Of a DNA stretch of 64,000 nt, positions 56,731-64,000 are shown piece by piece. Every line of letters begins with the position of its first letter. Positions within the stretch are counted from its first letter, which is position 1. A program made the position numbers and the translations under genes. The notes under the pieces are model-generated. The model saw only the letters and a list, made by a program, of their open reading frames with translations. It was not told where the DNA came from and searched no databases. The DNA is from Palsa-504 sp963835775 (lineage in GTDB: Bacteria > Actinomycetota > Actinomycetes > Streptosporangiales > Streptosporangiaceae). The DNA lies in NCBI GenBank assembly GCA_963835775.1, contig CAWIHB010000007.1, positions 372,001 through 436,000 of the forward strand. Reading direction: 5' to 3'.

Positions 56731-58080
56731 CTAGAGGCGGATGCCGAGCAGGGCGTCGACGGTGTTGGCGACCAGGTGCGCGCCGGCCACGTAGGCGGGG
56801 GTGATCCGGGTCGGCGCGTCGGCCAGCAGCCGGTCGGCCCAGCGGTCGACCACGGCCAGCGCTCCGGGTGCGTCCAGGTCGTCCCCCATCCGGGCGCGCA
56901 CCCCAGCCAGCACCTCATGCGCCGAGTCGGCCGCGGCGGCCTCGGGCGCGTTTTGCTCGCGGGCGGGGAAGGCGGCTTCGGCCCGGGTGAGGGCGGAACG
57001 CCAGCGGGCCAGGCGGGCGCCGGCGTCGGCCAGGCCGGCGGCAGTCCACTCCCAGTCGGACCGGTAGTGGTGCGCCAGCAGCGCCATCCGGATGGCCATC
57101 GGGTCGGCGCCCCCGGCCAGCAGCCGGTTGACGAACACCAGGTTGCCCAGCGACTTGGACATCTTCTCGCCCTGGTAGCCGACCATGCCGGCGTGCGCGT
57201 AGACCCTCGCGAACACCCCCTCCCGGGGCGCAAAGGCCACCCGGGCGTGGGAGGCGCTGAACTCGTGGTGCGGGAACACCAGGTCGCAGCCGCCGGCCTG
57301 GACGTCGAAGGCGGCGCCCAGGTAGTCGGTAGCGATCGCGGCGCACTCCACGTGCCAGCCGGGCCGCCCGCGGCCGAACCGGGAGGCCCAGGCGGGCTCG
57401 CCGGGCCGTTCGGCCCGCCAGACCAGGACGTCGAGCGGGTCCTTCTTGCCCGGGCGGCCGGGGTCGCCGCCGCGCTGCGCGGCCAGCTCGGCCATGTCCG
57501 CGGGCGCCAGCCCGTACGGCGTGCCCGGCCCGCTCAGCGCGCCGAAGGCGGGGTCGGCCGAACGGGCGAAGTAGACGTCCTCGTCCACGTCGTACAGCGC
57601 GCCGCGGTCGGCCATCCGGGCGCTGAACCGCTCGATGAGGGGCAGCGCCTCCACCGCCCCGATCAGGTGGGTGGGCGGCAGCACGCGCAGCGCCGCCATG
57701 TCGCCGCGGTAGCGCTGGATCTCGCGGCCGGCCAGTTCCCGCCAGTCCACGCCGTCCCGCGCGGCGCGCTCAAGGAGCGGGTCGTCGACGTCGGTGACGT
57801 TCTGCACGTAGCTGACGCGGTACCGGGCCGGCGCGGCGGCCGGGACGTCCGGGTTCTCCGGGCTCGCGTCCAGCCAGGCCCGGACCAGCAGGTCCCAGGC
57901 GGTGAAGGTGGCGGCGTGCCCGATGTGCGTCGCGTCGTAGGGCGTGATGCCGCAGGCGTACAGCGTGGCCGCCGGCCCGGCCGAGGCCAGGACCAGCTCA
58001 CCGGTGGCCGTGTCGTGCAACCGGGGCGCCGGCCCGCTGCCCGGGAGCAGAGGAACATCCGCATGGCGCCAGGAATCCAT
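56731..58080 (-). CDS. mshC: L-cysteine:1D-myo-inositol 2-amino-2-deoxy-alpha-D-glucopyranoside ligase
   Basis: The 449-aa protein starts at ATG 58080 (MDSWRHADVPLLPGSGPAPR). It is related to cysteinyl-tRNA synthetase but ends early and has the MshC-type start. Motifs: CGITPYDATHIGHAAT (HIGH, zinc Cys), GWHVECAAIA, FPHHEFSASHA (zinc ligands) and EKMSKSLGN. MshC joins cysteine to GlcN-inositol with ATP in mycothiol synthesis, the main thiol of actinomycetes. Confidence 0.93.
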   Translation of the reverse strand: MDSWRHADVPLLPGSGPAPRLHDTATGELVLASAGPAATLYACGITPYDATHIGHAATFTAWDLLVRAWLDASPENPDVPAAAPARYRVSYVQNVTDVDDPLLERAARDGVDWRELAGREIQRYRGDMAALRVLPPTHLIGAVEALPLIERFSARMADRGALYDVDEDVYFARSADPAFGALSGPGTPYGLAPADMAELAAQRGGDPGRPGKKDPLDVLVWRAERPGEPAWASRFGRGRPGWHVECAAIATDYLGAAFDVQAGGCDLVFPHHEFSASHARVAFAPREGVFARVYAHAGMVGYQGEKMSKSLGNLVFVNRLLAGGADPMAIRMALLAHHYRSDWEWTAAGLADAGARLARWRSALTRAEAAFPAREQNAPEAAAADSAHEVLAGVRARMGDDLDAPGALAVVDRWADRLLADAPTRITPAYVAGAHLVANTVDALLGIRL

Positions 58081-58116
58081 GCTGGCCAGGTTATCCCGCG
58101 GCCCAGGTAGACGGCG

Positions 58117-59673
58117 CTACCGCACGCTGGCGGCCAGGGTCGGCGGCTGGCGGGCCTGGCTGGCCTGCTCGAAGGCGTAGGCCAGCTCGAGCAGCCGCGG
58201 CTCGGTCCAGCGCGGCCCGAAGAAGGACACGCCGACCGGCAGCCCGGACACCTGCCCGGCCGGCACCGTGATCGACGGGCAGCCGGCCACCGCGGCCGGG
58301 CCCGAGGTGTGGAACACGTCGTGATCGCCGAGCACGTAGTCGGTCAGGCAGGCGGGGTTGGCGGTCAGGGCCAGCAGGGCCTCCAGCTTGTGCTCGGCCA
58401 GCGGCGCGGAGATGGCGGTCCGCGCCAGCCGGGTGGCCTCGCGCCGCGCGGCCAGGTAGCCGGGGTCGGCCAGGTCGCCGCTGGTCGCTTCGGCCTGCTC
58501 GAAGATCTCCTGGCCGAACCGGGACAGGACCAGGCCGGAGTTCCGCTTGTTGAAGTCGATCAGCTCGGCCAGGGTGCGGGGCACCGGCCCGGAGAAGCCG
58601 AACCCGGCGATGTAGTCCAGGTAGGCGTTGATCCCGTACTTGAACTCGTACTGGAGGGCGGCGAACTCCGGCTCGGGGATCTGGCCGGTGTCCGGCAGCG
58701 TCACCGGATCGGACACCACCGCGCCCTGCGCCTGCAGCGTGGCCAGCACCGTGTCGAGCACGGCGGCGGTGGCGGCGCCCGCCGGGGCCGACGGGTCCCG
58801 CCAGATACCCAGCCGCGCGCCGCCCAGGGCGGCGGCATCCAGGGCCCCCGGCTGGCCGGCCCGGATGCAGGCCAGCCTGGTCCGTTCGGCCAAATCCGCA
58901 TCGGCCGAGGTGACGGGATCGGCGGGGTCGGCGGCGGCCAGGACGCCCAGCAGCGCCGCCGCGTCCGCGACGCAGGCCGTCATCGGCCCGGCGGTGTCCT
59001 GCACCGGTGAGATCGGCACGATCCCCTGCCGGCTGATCAGGCCGGCGGTGGGCTTGAGGCCGACGATCCCGCAGGCGCTGGCCGGGCAGACGATCGAACC
59101 GTCGGTCTCGGTGCCGACCGCGACCGGGGCCAGCGCGGCGGCCACGCCCGCCGCCGAGCCCGAGCTCGAGCCGGACGGGTTGCGGTCCAGCGCGTAGGGG
59201 TTGGCGGTCTGGCCGCCGAGCGTGGACCAGCCGCTGGTCGAGTGGGTGGAGCGGAAGTTGGCCCACTCCGACAGGTTGGCCTTGCCGATGATGACCGCGC
59301 CCGCCGCGCGGAGCCTGCTGACCAGGAAGGCGTCGCTGGGCTCGGCCGACAGCAGCGCGGGCGATCCGGCCGTGGTGGGCATGCCTGCCACCTGGATGTT
59401 GTCCTTGACCAGCACCGGGATGCCGTCCAGCGGACCGCGCGGGCCGCCCGCGGCGCGGGCCGCGTCGCTGGCCGCGGCCTCGGCCGCCGCGGCCAGGTTG
59501 ACCGTGATGACCGCGTGCAGCGCCGGGTTCAGCCGGTCGATGCGCTGCAGGTAGAAGCCGGTCAGCGCGGCGGAGGTCAGCTCGCCCGAGGCCATCGCGG
59601 CCTGCAGGCCGGCCAGCGAGGCAGGGCCAGCGGGCAGGAGCGTGCCCGGGAGCACGTCACGGAAGTCCGGCAT
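58117..59673 (-). CDS. Amidase signature family enzyme
   Basis: The ATG at 59673 (MPDFRDVLPGTLLPAG) begins the conserved part; the longer frame upstream overlaps the IclR gene in another frame. The 518-aa protein has the Ser-cisSer-Lys triad: Lys in VLVKDNIQVAGMPTTAGS, cis-Ser in GSSSGSAAGVAAAL and nucleophile Ser in GTETDGSIVCPASA. It hydrolyses an amide of unknown identity. No GatB/GatC partners are here and the N-terminus differs from GatA, so it is a stand-alone amidase. Confidence 0.9.
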   Translation of the reverse strand: MPDFRDVLPGTLLPAGPASLAGLQAAMASGELTSAALTGFYLQRIDRLNPALHAVITVNLAAAAEAAASDAARAAGGPRGPLDGIPVLVKDNIQVAGMPTTAGSPALLSAEPSDAFLVSRLRAAGAVIIGKANLSEWANFRSTHSTSGWSTLGGQTANPYALDRNPSGSSSGSAAGVAAALAPVAVGTETDGSIVCPASACGIVGLKPTAGLISRQGIVPISPVQDTAGPMTACVADAAALLGVLAAADPADPVTSADADLAERTRLACIRAGQPGALDAAALGGARLGIWRDPSAPAGAATAAVLDTVLATLQAQGAVVSDPVTLPDTGQIPEPEFAALQYEFKYGINAYLDYIAGFGFSGPVPRTLAELIDFNKRNSGLVLSRFGQEIFEQAEATSGDLADPGYLAARREATRLARTAISAPLAEHKLEALLALTANPACLTDYVLGDHDVFHTSGPAAVAGCPSITVPAGQVSGLPVGVSFFGPRWTEPRLLELAYAFEQASQARQPPTLAASVR

Positions 59674-59717
59674 GCCGGACAGATTATCGCCGGGCCGGCC
59701 GGGGCGGGAGGGGCCGG

Positions 59718-60503
59718 TTACCGGCGCGCGGTGCGCAGGCCGTCGCTGATGCCCCGCGCGGCGGCGCGGACCTGGGTGACCAGCTGCTGCTGCAGCGGGG
59801 CGGGCGCCCGCACCAGCGGCGAGGGCACGGTGAGCACGGCGACCATCCGCTTGCCCTGCAGCACCTGGGCCGAGGCGGCCCACACCCCGTCGTGAATCTC
59901 CTGCTCGCTGGTGGCCCAGCCGTCGCGGGCGGCGATGGCGCACTTCTTCTCCAGCAGGGCGGCGGCCTCGGGATCGCGCTCGGCCAGCGGGGCCAGGTAC
60001 TCCCGGCGCACCTCGGGTGACAGGCCGGACAGCAGCAGCCGGGCGCTGGCCCCGCGGTCGAGCGGCAGCGGCTGGCCGGGCTCGAACGAGATGCGCAGCC
60101 GCTGCGCCGACTGGACCCGGTGCACGCACACCGCGGACCGGCCGATCAACCGGACCAGGATCACCGTCTCGCCGGTCTGGCCGGCCAGGTCGCGCATGAC
60201 CGGATCGGCGACGTCGATGATGGATTCCGCGGCCTCGGCCGCCCGGGCCAGCCCGATCAGCCGCGCGGACAGCCGGTAGCTGCCGCGCTCGTCGCCGGCC
60301 AGCAGCCCGGTCTCGCGCAGCAGCGTAATGTACCGGTAGACGCTGGGCAGCGCGATGCCGGTGGCCGCGGCCAGGTCGCGCGCGGTCAGGGTGTTCTTGT
60401 CCGCCGAGAAGGCCAGCATCAGGGCCAGGACCCGGCGGGCTCCCTCGCAGCCGTGCGCGGCATTGGCTTCCGGTGGCATCTTGACAGCCGAAGCTCTGGC
60501 CAT
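59718..60503 (-). CDS. IclR family transcriptional regulator
   Basis: The 261-aa protein starts at ATG 60503 after GAGAAGGG. It has a winged helix (LTARDLAAATGIALPSVYRY) and a C-terminal IclR effector domain (PLPLDRGASARLLLSGLSPE, DGVWAASAQVLQGKRMVAVL). It lies 44 bp upstream of the amidase gene in the same direction and probably controls it, and perhaps itself through the palindromes in its AT-rich promoter. Confidence 0.9.
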   Translation of the reverse strand: MARASAVKMPPEANAAHGCEGARRVLALMLAFSADKNTLTARDLAAATGIALPSVYRYITLLRETGLLAGDERGSYRLSARLIGLARAAEAAESIIDVADPVMRDLAGQTGETVILVRLIGRSAVCVHRVQSAQRLRISFEPGQPLPLDRGASARLLLSGLSPEVRREYLAPLAERDPEAAALLEKKCAIAARDGWATSEQEIHDGVWAASAQVLQGKRMVAVLTVPSPLVRAPAPLQQQLVTQVRAAARGISDGLRTARR

Positions 60504-60559
60504 GGGACCCTTCTCAGATGGTCAGAATATGACTATCGCCGGATGATAACGACGTTTGA

Positions 60560-60591
60560 TGTATACAGTCAACGCGTGTACCAAAATTGGT
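60560..60591. promoter_or_regulatory. Candidate operators upstream of IclR gene
   Basis: TGTATACA (60560-60567) and ACCAA-AA-TTGGT (60580-60591) are palindromic elements in the only strongly AT-rich stretch nearby (60515-60605). Confidence 0.4.
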
Positions 60592-60627
60592 GCGAATTAA
60601 CAGCGAAATAAGCATAGTCCGGGCGCT

Positions 60628-61329
60628 CTAGGGGACCAGCAGGCGGGCGCCGGCGGCCAGGGCCGCGGCCGAGACCAGCAGGAACAGGGCCGTCCACACG
60701 CCGCTGGAGACCCTGGTCAGCTGGCCGAGCTGGTCGGCGTCGGTGACCCCGCGGCGGTAGCGCCGGCGGCGGGTCAGCTCGAGCACCGGCCGCATCCCGC
60801 CGAACAGCAGGAACCACACGGCCAGGTAGCCGAAGCCGGCCTGCACCGCGGCGGAGGCGTAATAGCTGATCGCGAACACCCCGCCCGCGGTGACCAGCAC
60901 GGCCAGCGCGCCGAACGCGTTGCGGATGGCCAGCAAGGTCGCGGCCAGCAGGACCAGGGCCAGCCACAGCATGGCGGTCTCGTGCCCCGCGGCCAGCAGA
61001 GCGGCCGCGCCCGCGCCCAGCAGGGGCGGGGCCAGGTAACCGGCCGCCGCGGTGGCCACCAGGCCGGGGCCGTGCCGCTTGCCCCGCGAGTAGGTCACCC
61101 CGGAGCTGTCCGCGTGCAGCCTGATCCCCTCCAGGCGCCGCCCGGACAGCACCGACACCAGCGCGTGCCCGCCCTCGTGCGCGATCGTGATCACCTTCCC
61201 GGCCATCCGCCAGCTGCCGTTGCTGGTCACGATGATCAGGGCGGCCAGCGCGGTCGCGCCGATGAGCCAGGCGGGCGGCAGCGGCTGACTGCCAGACACC
61301 CGCTCCCAGAGCCGGTCCAGGACGTTCAT
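60628..61329 (-). CDS. M50 (site-2 protease-like) family metallopeptidase
   Basis: The ATG at 61329 overlaps the upstream CPBP stop (ATGA). The 233-aa protein has the zinc motif in ITIAHEGGHALVSVLSGRRL within a membrane helix, then GYLAPPLLGAGAAALLAAG and several more helices. Short M50B proteins of this type are common in actinomycetes without known substrate. It acts inside the membrane. Overlap with a second intramembrane-protease gene suggests joint function. Confidence 0.82.
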   Translation of the reverse strand: MNVLDRLWERVSGSQPLPPAWLIGATALAALIIVTSNGSWRMAGKVITIAHEGGHALVSVLSGRRLEGIRLHADSSGVTYSRGKRHGPGLVATAAAGYLAPPLLGAGAAALLAAGHETAMLWLALVLLAATLLAIRNAFGALAVLVTAGGVFAISYYASAAVQAGFGYLAVWFLLFGGMRPVLELTRRRRYRRGVTDADQLGQLTRVSSGVWTALFLLVSAAALAAGARLLVP

Positions 61330-62250
61330 GGCGCCGGCAGCCAGGACACGTGGCCGGCCAGCAACGCGTAGCCGACGAAGGTGACGGCGTCGATCAGGAA
61401 ATGCGCGATGAACAGCGGGGTGACCCGGCCCCACCGGCGGTACAGGTAGGCGAAGATGGCGCCCATGACCGCGTTGCCGAGGAACGCGCCCGCGCCCTGG
61501 TACAGGTGGTAGGAACCGCGGATGACCGCGCTGAGGGCGATGGCCCGGGACGGCCTGACCCCAAGCTTGTCCAGCCAGGCTCATCAGGTAGCCGACCACG
61601 ATGATCTCTTCCACGGCGGCGTTCTGCGCGGCGGACAGCAGCAGCACCGGGATGCGCCACCAGATGACCGGCAGGCTCTCGGCCACGACGTTCAGCTCGA
61701 CGCCCAGGTGATAGGCGGCCAGGTACAGGGCCAGGCCCGAGCCGCCGATCACCGCGGCCAGCAGCGCGCCCCGGCCCAGGTCCTGGACCGGGTGGCGGGC
61801 GTCCAGGCCGATGTCGGCGGGCCCCTCCCCCGCCCGGGCCAGCAGGTAGAACACCATCAGCACCGGGGCCAGGGCCAGGGCGATGTTGAGCAGCTGCAGG
61901 AACAGGCCGAACAGCGGACGACCGGGCGCCAGCGTGCCGTTGAGCACCGCGGCCTGACTGCTCAGCGACTGTTTGGCCGTCAGCGAGCCGATGTACGAGA
62001 CCAGGGCGTACAGGCCGCTGCCGCCCAGGGAGATGGCGAAGACGGCGACGATCTCCCAGCGCAGCAGCCTGGGGGGCGGCAGGCAAAGAACCGCAGCGGC
62101 GGCGGGCGGTGGCGCCGGCGCGACGCTGAGTCCGGACGGCGCCGGCGCGGCAGCGGGCGGCGGCGCCGGCGCGGCGGCGGGCGGTGGCGCCGGCGCGGCG
62201 CTGAGTCCGGGCGTTCCCGCCCGCGGGCTCGTCGAGGTCTCGTCCGTCAT
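61326..62250 (-). CDS. CPBP family intramembrane protease, with apparent frameshift
   Basis: The ATG at 62250 opens a protein with an Ala/Pro-rich N-terminus of about 50 residues. Six to eight helices follow, with the first CPBP motif AAVEEIIVVGYLMS (EE kept, the usual Arg replaced). After 61577 the frame is lost. In the next frame the family continues with LDKLGVRPSRAIALSAVIRG, SYHLYQG, a third motif FIAHFLID, and ends GHVSWLPAP with a TGA overlapping the M50 ATG. Removing one base at 61577 restores a complete protein of about 307 aa. Either sequence error or a broken gene. Confidence 0.75.
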
Positions 62251-62286
62251 GGTCCTTCAGTATCGCCCGATTCCGGCCGTGCCACG

Positions 62287-62351
62287 CCCAGCCCGATAGC
62301 CCAGCCCGATAGCCCAGCCCGATAGCCCAGCCCGATAGCCCAGCCCGTTAG
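62287..62351. repeat. 13-bp intergenic tandem repeat
   Basis: Five copies of CCCAGCCCGATAG (the last with GTTAG) lie between the divergent CPBP and small membrane protein genes. Confidence 0.9.
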
Positions 62352-62421
62352 CCCAGCCCCCGGCGAGCAACTAAGCTCTATAGGTCATCACCGCACCGGC
62401 GCTCAGCTAGCAGAGGTCACC

Positions 62422-62913
62422 ATGTACCAGCCCTATCCGTCCAGCGGCAAGCCCGTCGACGAGGTGCGGCCTCCGGCTCCCCAGCCGGTGCTGCAGGCGG
62501 TCAAGCTCATGTACGTGGGCGCCGCGGTCAGCACGGTCAGCCTGGTCATCTCGCTGGCCGACATCAGCGGCACCAAGTCCGCGATCAGGAAGGCCCGCCC
62601 TACCTGGACCGCCGCCCAGGTCAACCAATTCGACAGGTTCATCATCAGCGCGGCCATCGTGTCCGGCGTGGTGGGGATCGCGCTGTGGCTGTGGATGGCC
62701 CGGGCGAACGGCCAGGGCAAGAACTGGGCCCGCATCCTGTCCACGGTCCTGTTCGGCCTGACTACCCTGGACCTGATCGGCGTGTTCATCCAGCCCAAGA
62801 CGCTGCTGGACCTGATTTTCCCGGTGCTGACCTGGCTGGTCGGCTTGGGCGCGGTGTGGCTGCTGTGGCGGCCGGACTCGACCGCGTTCTTCAAGTCCGG
62901 GGCCAGGGTGTGA
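62422..62913 (+). CDS. Small four-helix membrane protein of unknown function
   Basis: The ATG at 62422 starts a 163-aa protein. It has a Pro-rich N-terminus (MYQPYPSSGKPVDEVRPPAP) and four hydrophobic helices (MYVGAAVSTVSLVISLA, IISAAIVSGVVGIALWLWMA, ILSTVLFGLTTLDLIGVF, LIFPVLTWLVGLGAVWLL). No known motif. It overlaps the DapA-family gene by 4 nt (GTGA). Confidence 0.75.
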   Translation: MYQPYPSSGKPVDEVRPPAPQPVLQAVKLMYVGAAVSTVSLVISLADISGTKSAIRKARPTWTAAQVNQFDRFIISAAIVSGVVGIALWLWMARANGQGKNWARILSTVLFGLTTLDLIGVFIQPKTLLDLIFPVLTWLVGLGAVWLLWRPDSTAFFKSGARV

Positions 62914-63764
62914 TCATCTACTCCGCCGTCCCGACGCTGTTCGCGGCGGACGGCGAGGTCGACCGGGAGGCCAACCGCGCGCTGTACAAGGTGGTCGCCG
63001 GGCAGCTGGACGGGCTGTTCGTGGCCGGGACCACGGGCGAGTTCCCGGCCCTGGACGACACCGAGCGGCTGACCCTGTTCGAGCTGGCCCTGGCCGAGGC
63101 GGGTCCTGGCCGGGTGATCGCGCACATCGGCGCGCCGGACGCCCGGCATTCGGCCCGGCTGGCCCGGGCCGCGGCGGCGCTCGGCGTGACCAAGATCGCG
63201 GCCATCACGCCCTACTACCTGCCGGCCAGGCCCGATGAGCTGGTGGCCCACTTCTGCCGGATCAAGGACGCCGCGCCGGACCAGGAACTGTACTCCTACA
63301 TTTTTCCCGAACGGACCGGCCTGCACGTGTCCCCCGACGTCTTCGCCCGGCTGGCGGAGGCCGCGCAGCTGGCTGGGGCCAAAGCCAGCGGCGCGGCCGC
63401 GGCCGAGCTGGCCGGCTACGCCGCGGCCGCGCCGGGCGCGCGGATCTTCTCCGGGAACGACTCGAACCCGGCCGCGGTGCTGGCCGCCGGCGGGGCCGGG
63501 GTGGTCTCGGGCCGCAGCGGTGCCTGGCCCGAGGTGTACGGCGCGATCGCCGCCGCGCTGGCCGCGGGCGAGTTCGACGCCGCCGCCCGGCACCAGCAGC
63601 GGCTGGACCGGATCGTCGCCCTGGGAGCCAGCATCGGCCGGGTCAAGCACGTGCTGCAGCTGCGCGGCCGGGGCGGCAGCACGGCCCGGATGACCGTCGA
63701 CCCGCCGGATGCGACCACCGCCGCCGCCCTCGCCGAGCTGGTCGCCGGGCTTCCCGCCGCCTGA
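62910..63764 (+). CDS. Dihydrodipicolinate synthase/N-acetylneuraminate lyase family protein
   Basis: The GTG at 62910 gives a 284-aa TIM-barrel protein (VIIYSAVPTLFAADGEVDRE). It has GTTGEFPAL, the Tyr region AAITPYYLPARPDEL, and the Schiff-base Lys in AGAKASG. Members catalyse class I aldol cleavage or condensation of pyruvate with an aldehyde. The C-terminal region is not that of true DapA, so a catabolic aldolase is more likely. Substrate unknown. No other pathway gene is adjacent. Confidence 0.85.
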   Translation: MIIYSAVPTLFAADGEVDREANRALYKVVAGQLDGLFVAGTTGEFPALDDTERLTLFELALAEAGPGRVIAHIGAPDARHSARLARAAAALGVTKIAAITPYYLPARPDELVAHFCRIKDAAPDQELYSYIFPERTGLHVSPDVFARLAEAAQLAGAKASGAAAAELAGYAAAAPGARIFSGNDSNPAAVLAAGGAGVVSGRSGAWPEVYGAIAAALAAGEFDAAARHQQRLDRIVALGASIGRVKHVLQLRGRGGSTARMTVDPPDATTAAALAELVAGLPAA

Positions 63765-63877
63765 GCCGCTTGTTCACTTCGCGTCCGTTATTCGCTGCTT
63801 TTAGTCGCGTCTCTTATTTGCGCCTGTTCGCGTCTGGTCGCGTCAACCAACGGCCGGGGCAGCGCGTCATCTGTAGT

Positions 63878-63910
63878 AGAGGTCCGGCGTTAGCGGGGCG
63901 CCGGACCTCT
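63878..63910 (+). terminator. Perfect 12-bp hairpin
   Basis: AGAGGTCCGGCG and CGCCGGACCTCT pair around a 9-nt loop, about 110 bp after the aldolase gene. There is no T-run. From 63765 to the right edge no gene is supported; AGCGGGGCGCCGG-like words are repeated three times. Confidence 0.5.
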
Positions 63911-64000
63911 ATCAGCTCGGTGATCGTGCGGGTGCCGGGCTGCAGGCCCGGCGAGAGCGGGGCACCGGACAGCTGGCCGGTGCGAGCGGGGCGCCGGGTC

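Noticed and set aside
63814..64000. Minus-strand ORF open at the right edge (63814-64000)
   Set aside because: It crosses a perfect hairpin and repeated GCGGGGCGCCGG words and shows no recognisable domain; the visible part is too short to support a call.

Overview
The window is 64 kb of very GC-rich DNA (I estimate a little over 70%) from an actinomycete, probably a Streptosporangiales- or Treboniaceae-like soil lineage. The genus cannot be fixed from sequence alone. The evidence is a mycothiol gene (mshC), DUF4192, DUF7455 and DUF1707 proteins, a principal sigma factor next to a DUF7455 gene and a second gyrase-type topoisomerase pair, the lexA / LysM / nrdR / nrdJ block, frequent GTG and TTG starts, and 4-nt GTGA/ATGA overlaps inside operons.

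Layout. 1-4.8 kb: type II NADH dehydrogenase (cut by the left edge), YihY membrane protein, a membrane-anchored PQQ-like propeller protein, and a YbhB protein. 4.8-9.6 kb: an HTH regulator with a ligand-binding domain, YjbQ, a CobU-type cobinamide enzyme, and a PfkB kinase / SDR pair. 9.6-21.3 kb: information and signalling core with topoisomerase A (frameshifted) and B subunits, DUF7455, principal sigma factor, a PAS-GAF-SpoIIE phosphatase and a conserved protein of unknown function. 21.4-29.7 kb: a fused hydantoinase/oxoprolinase, a membrane-anchored double AAA+ ATPase, an amidohydrolase and a GNAT enzyme. 29.8-34.1 kb: a DUF1707 protein, toxin-antitoxin debris and a padR-ABC transporter operon. 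34.1-39.7 kb: an accessory island of truncated genes, a GT87-like membrane protein, vapBC, a Fic protein and a 5'-truncated recombinase. 39.7-46.3 kb: intein-containing B12-dependent ribonucleotide reductase, nrdR, a LysM protein and lexA. 46.4-49.4 kb: leuS behind a short Leu-codon leader ORF and a terminator hairpin. 49.4-55.2 kb: a KS-AT protein whose KS has lost its catalytic residues, facing a tmsAB-like pair for 10-methyl branched fatty acids. 55.4-63.8 kb: DUF4192, mshC, amidase, IclR regulator, two overlapping intramembrane-protease genes, and a small membrane protein with a DapA-family aldolase.

Themes. (1) In-frame minisatellites (12 to 42 bp units) sit inside many genes, including housekeeping genes (principal sigma factor, leucyl-tRNA synthetase), plus intergenic ones. 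(2) Two genes (topoisomerase A and the CPBP protease) carry one-base insertions in the same local context, which suggests either sequence error or a mutational hotspot. (3) Three -10 elements lie exactly 6 nt before a start codon (yjbQ, vapB, the leuS leader ORF), the arrangement expected of leaderless transcripts. (4) The most attractive regulatory structure is upstream of leuS: a 9-codon ORF with Leu-Leu-Leu, then a hairpin overlapping its stop codon, then an intrinsic terminator.
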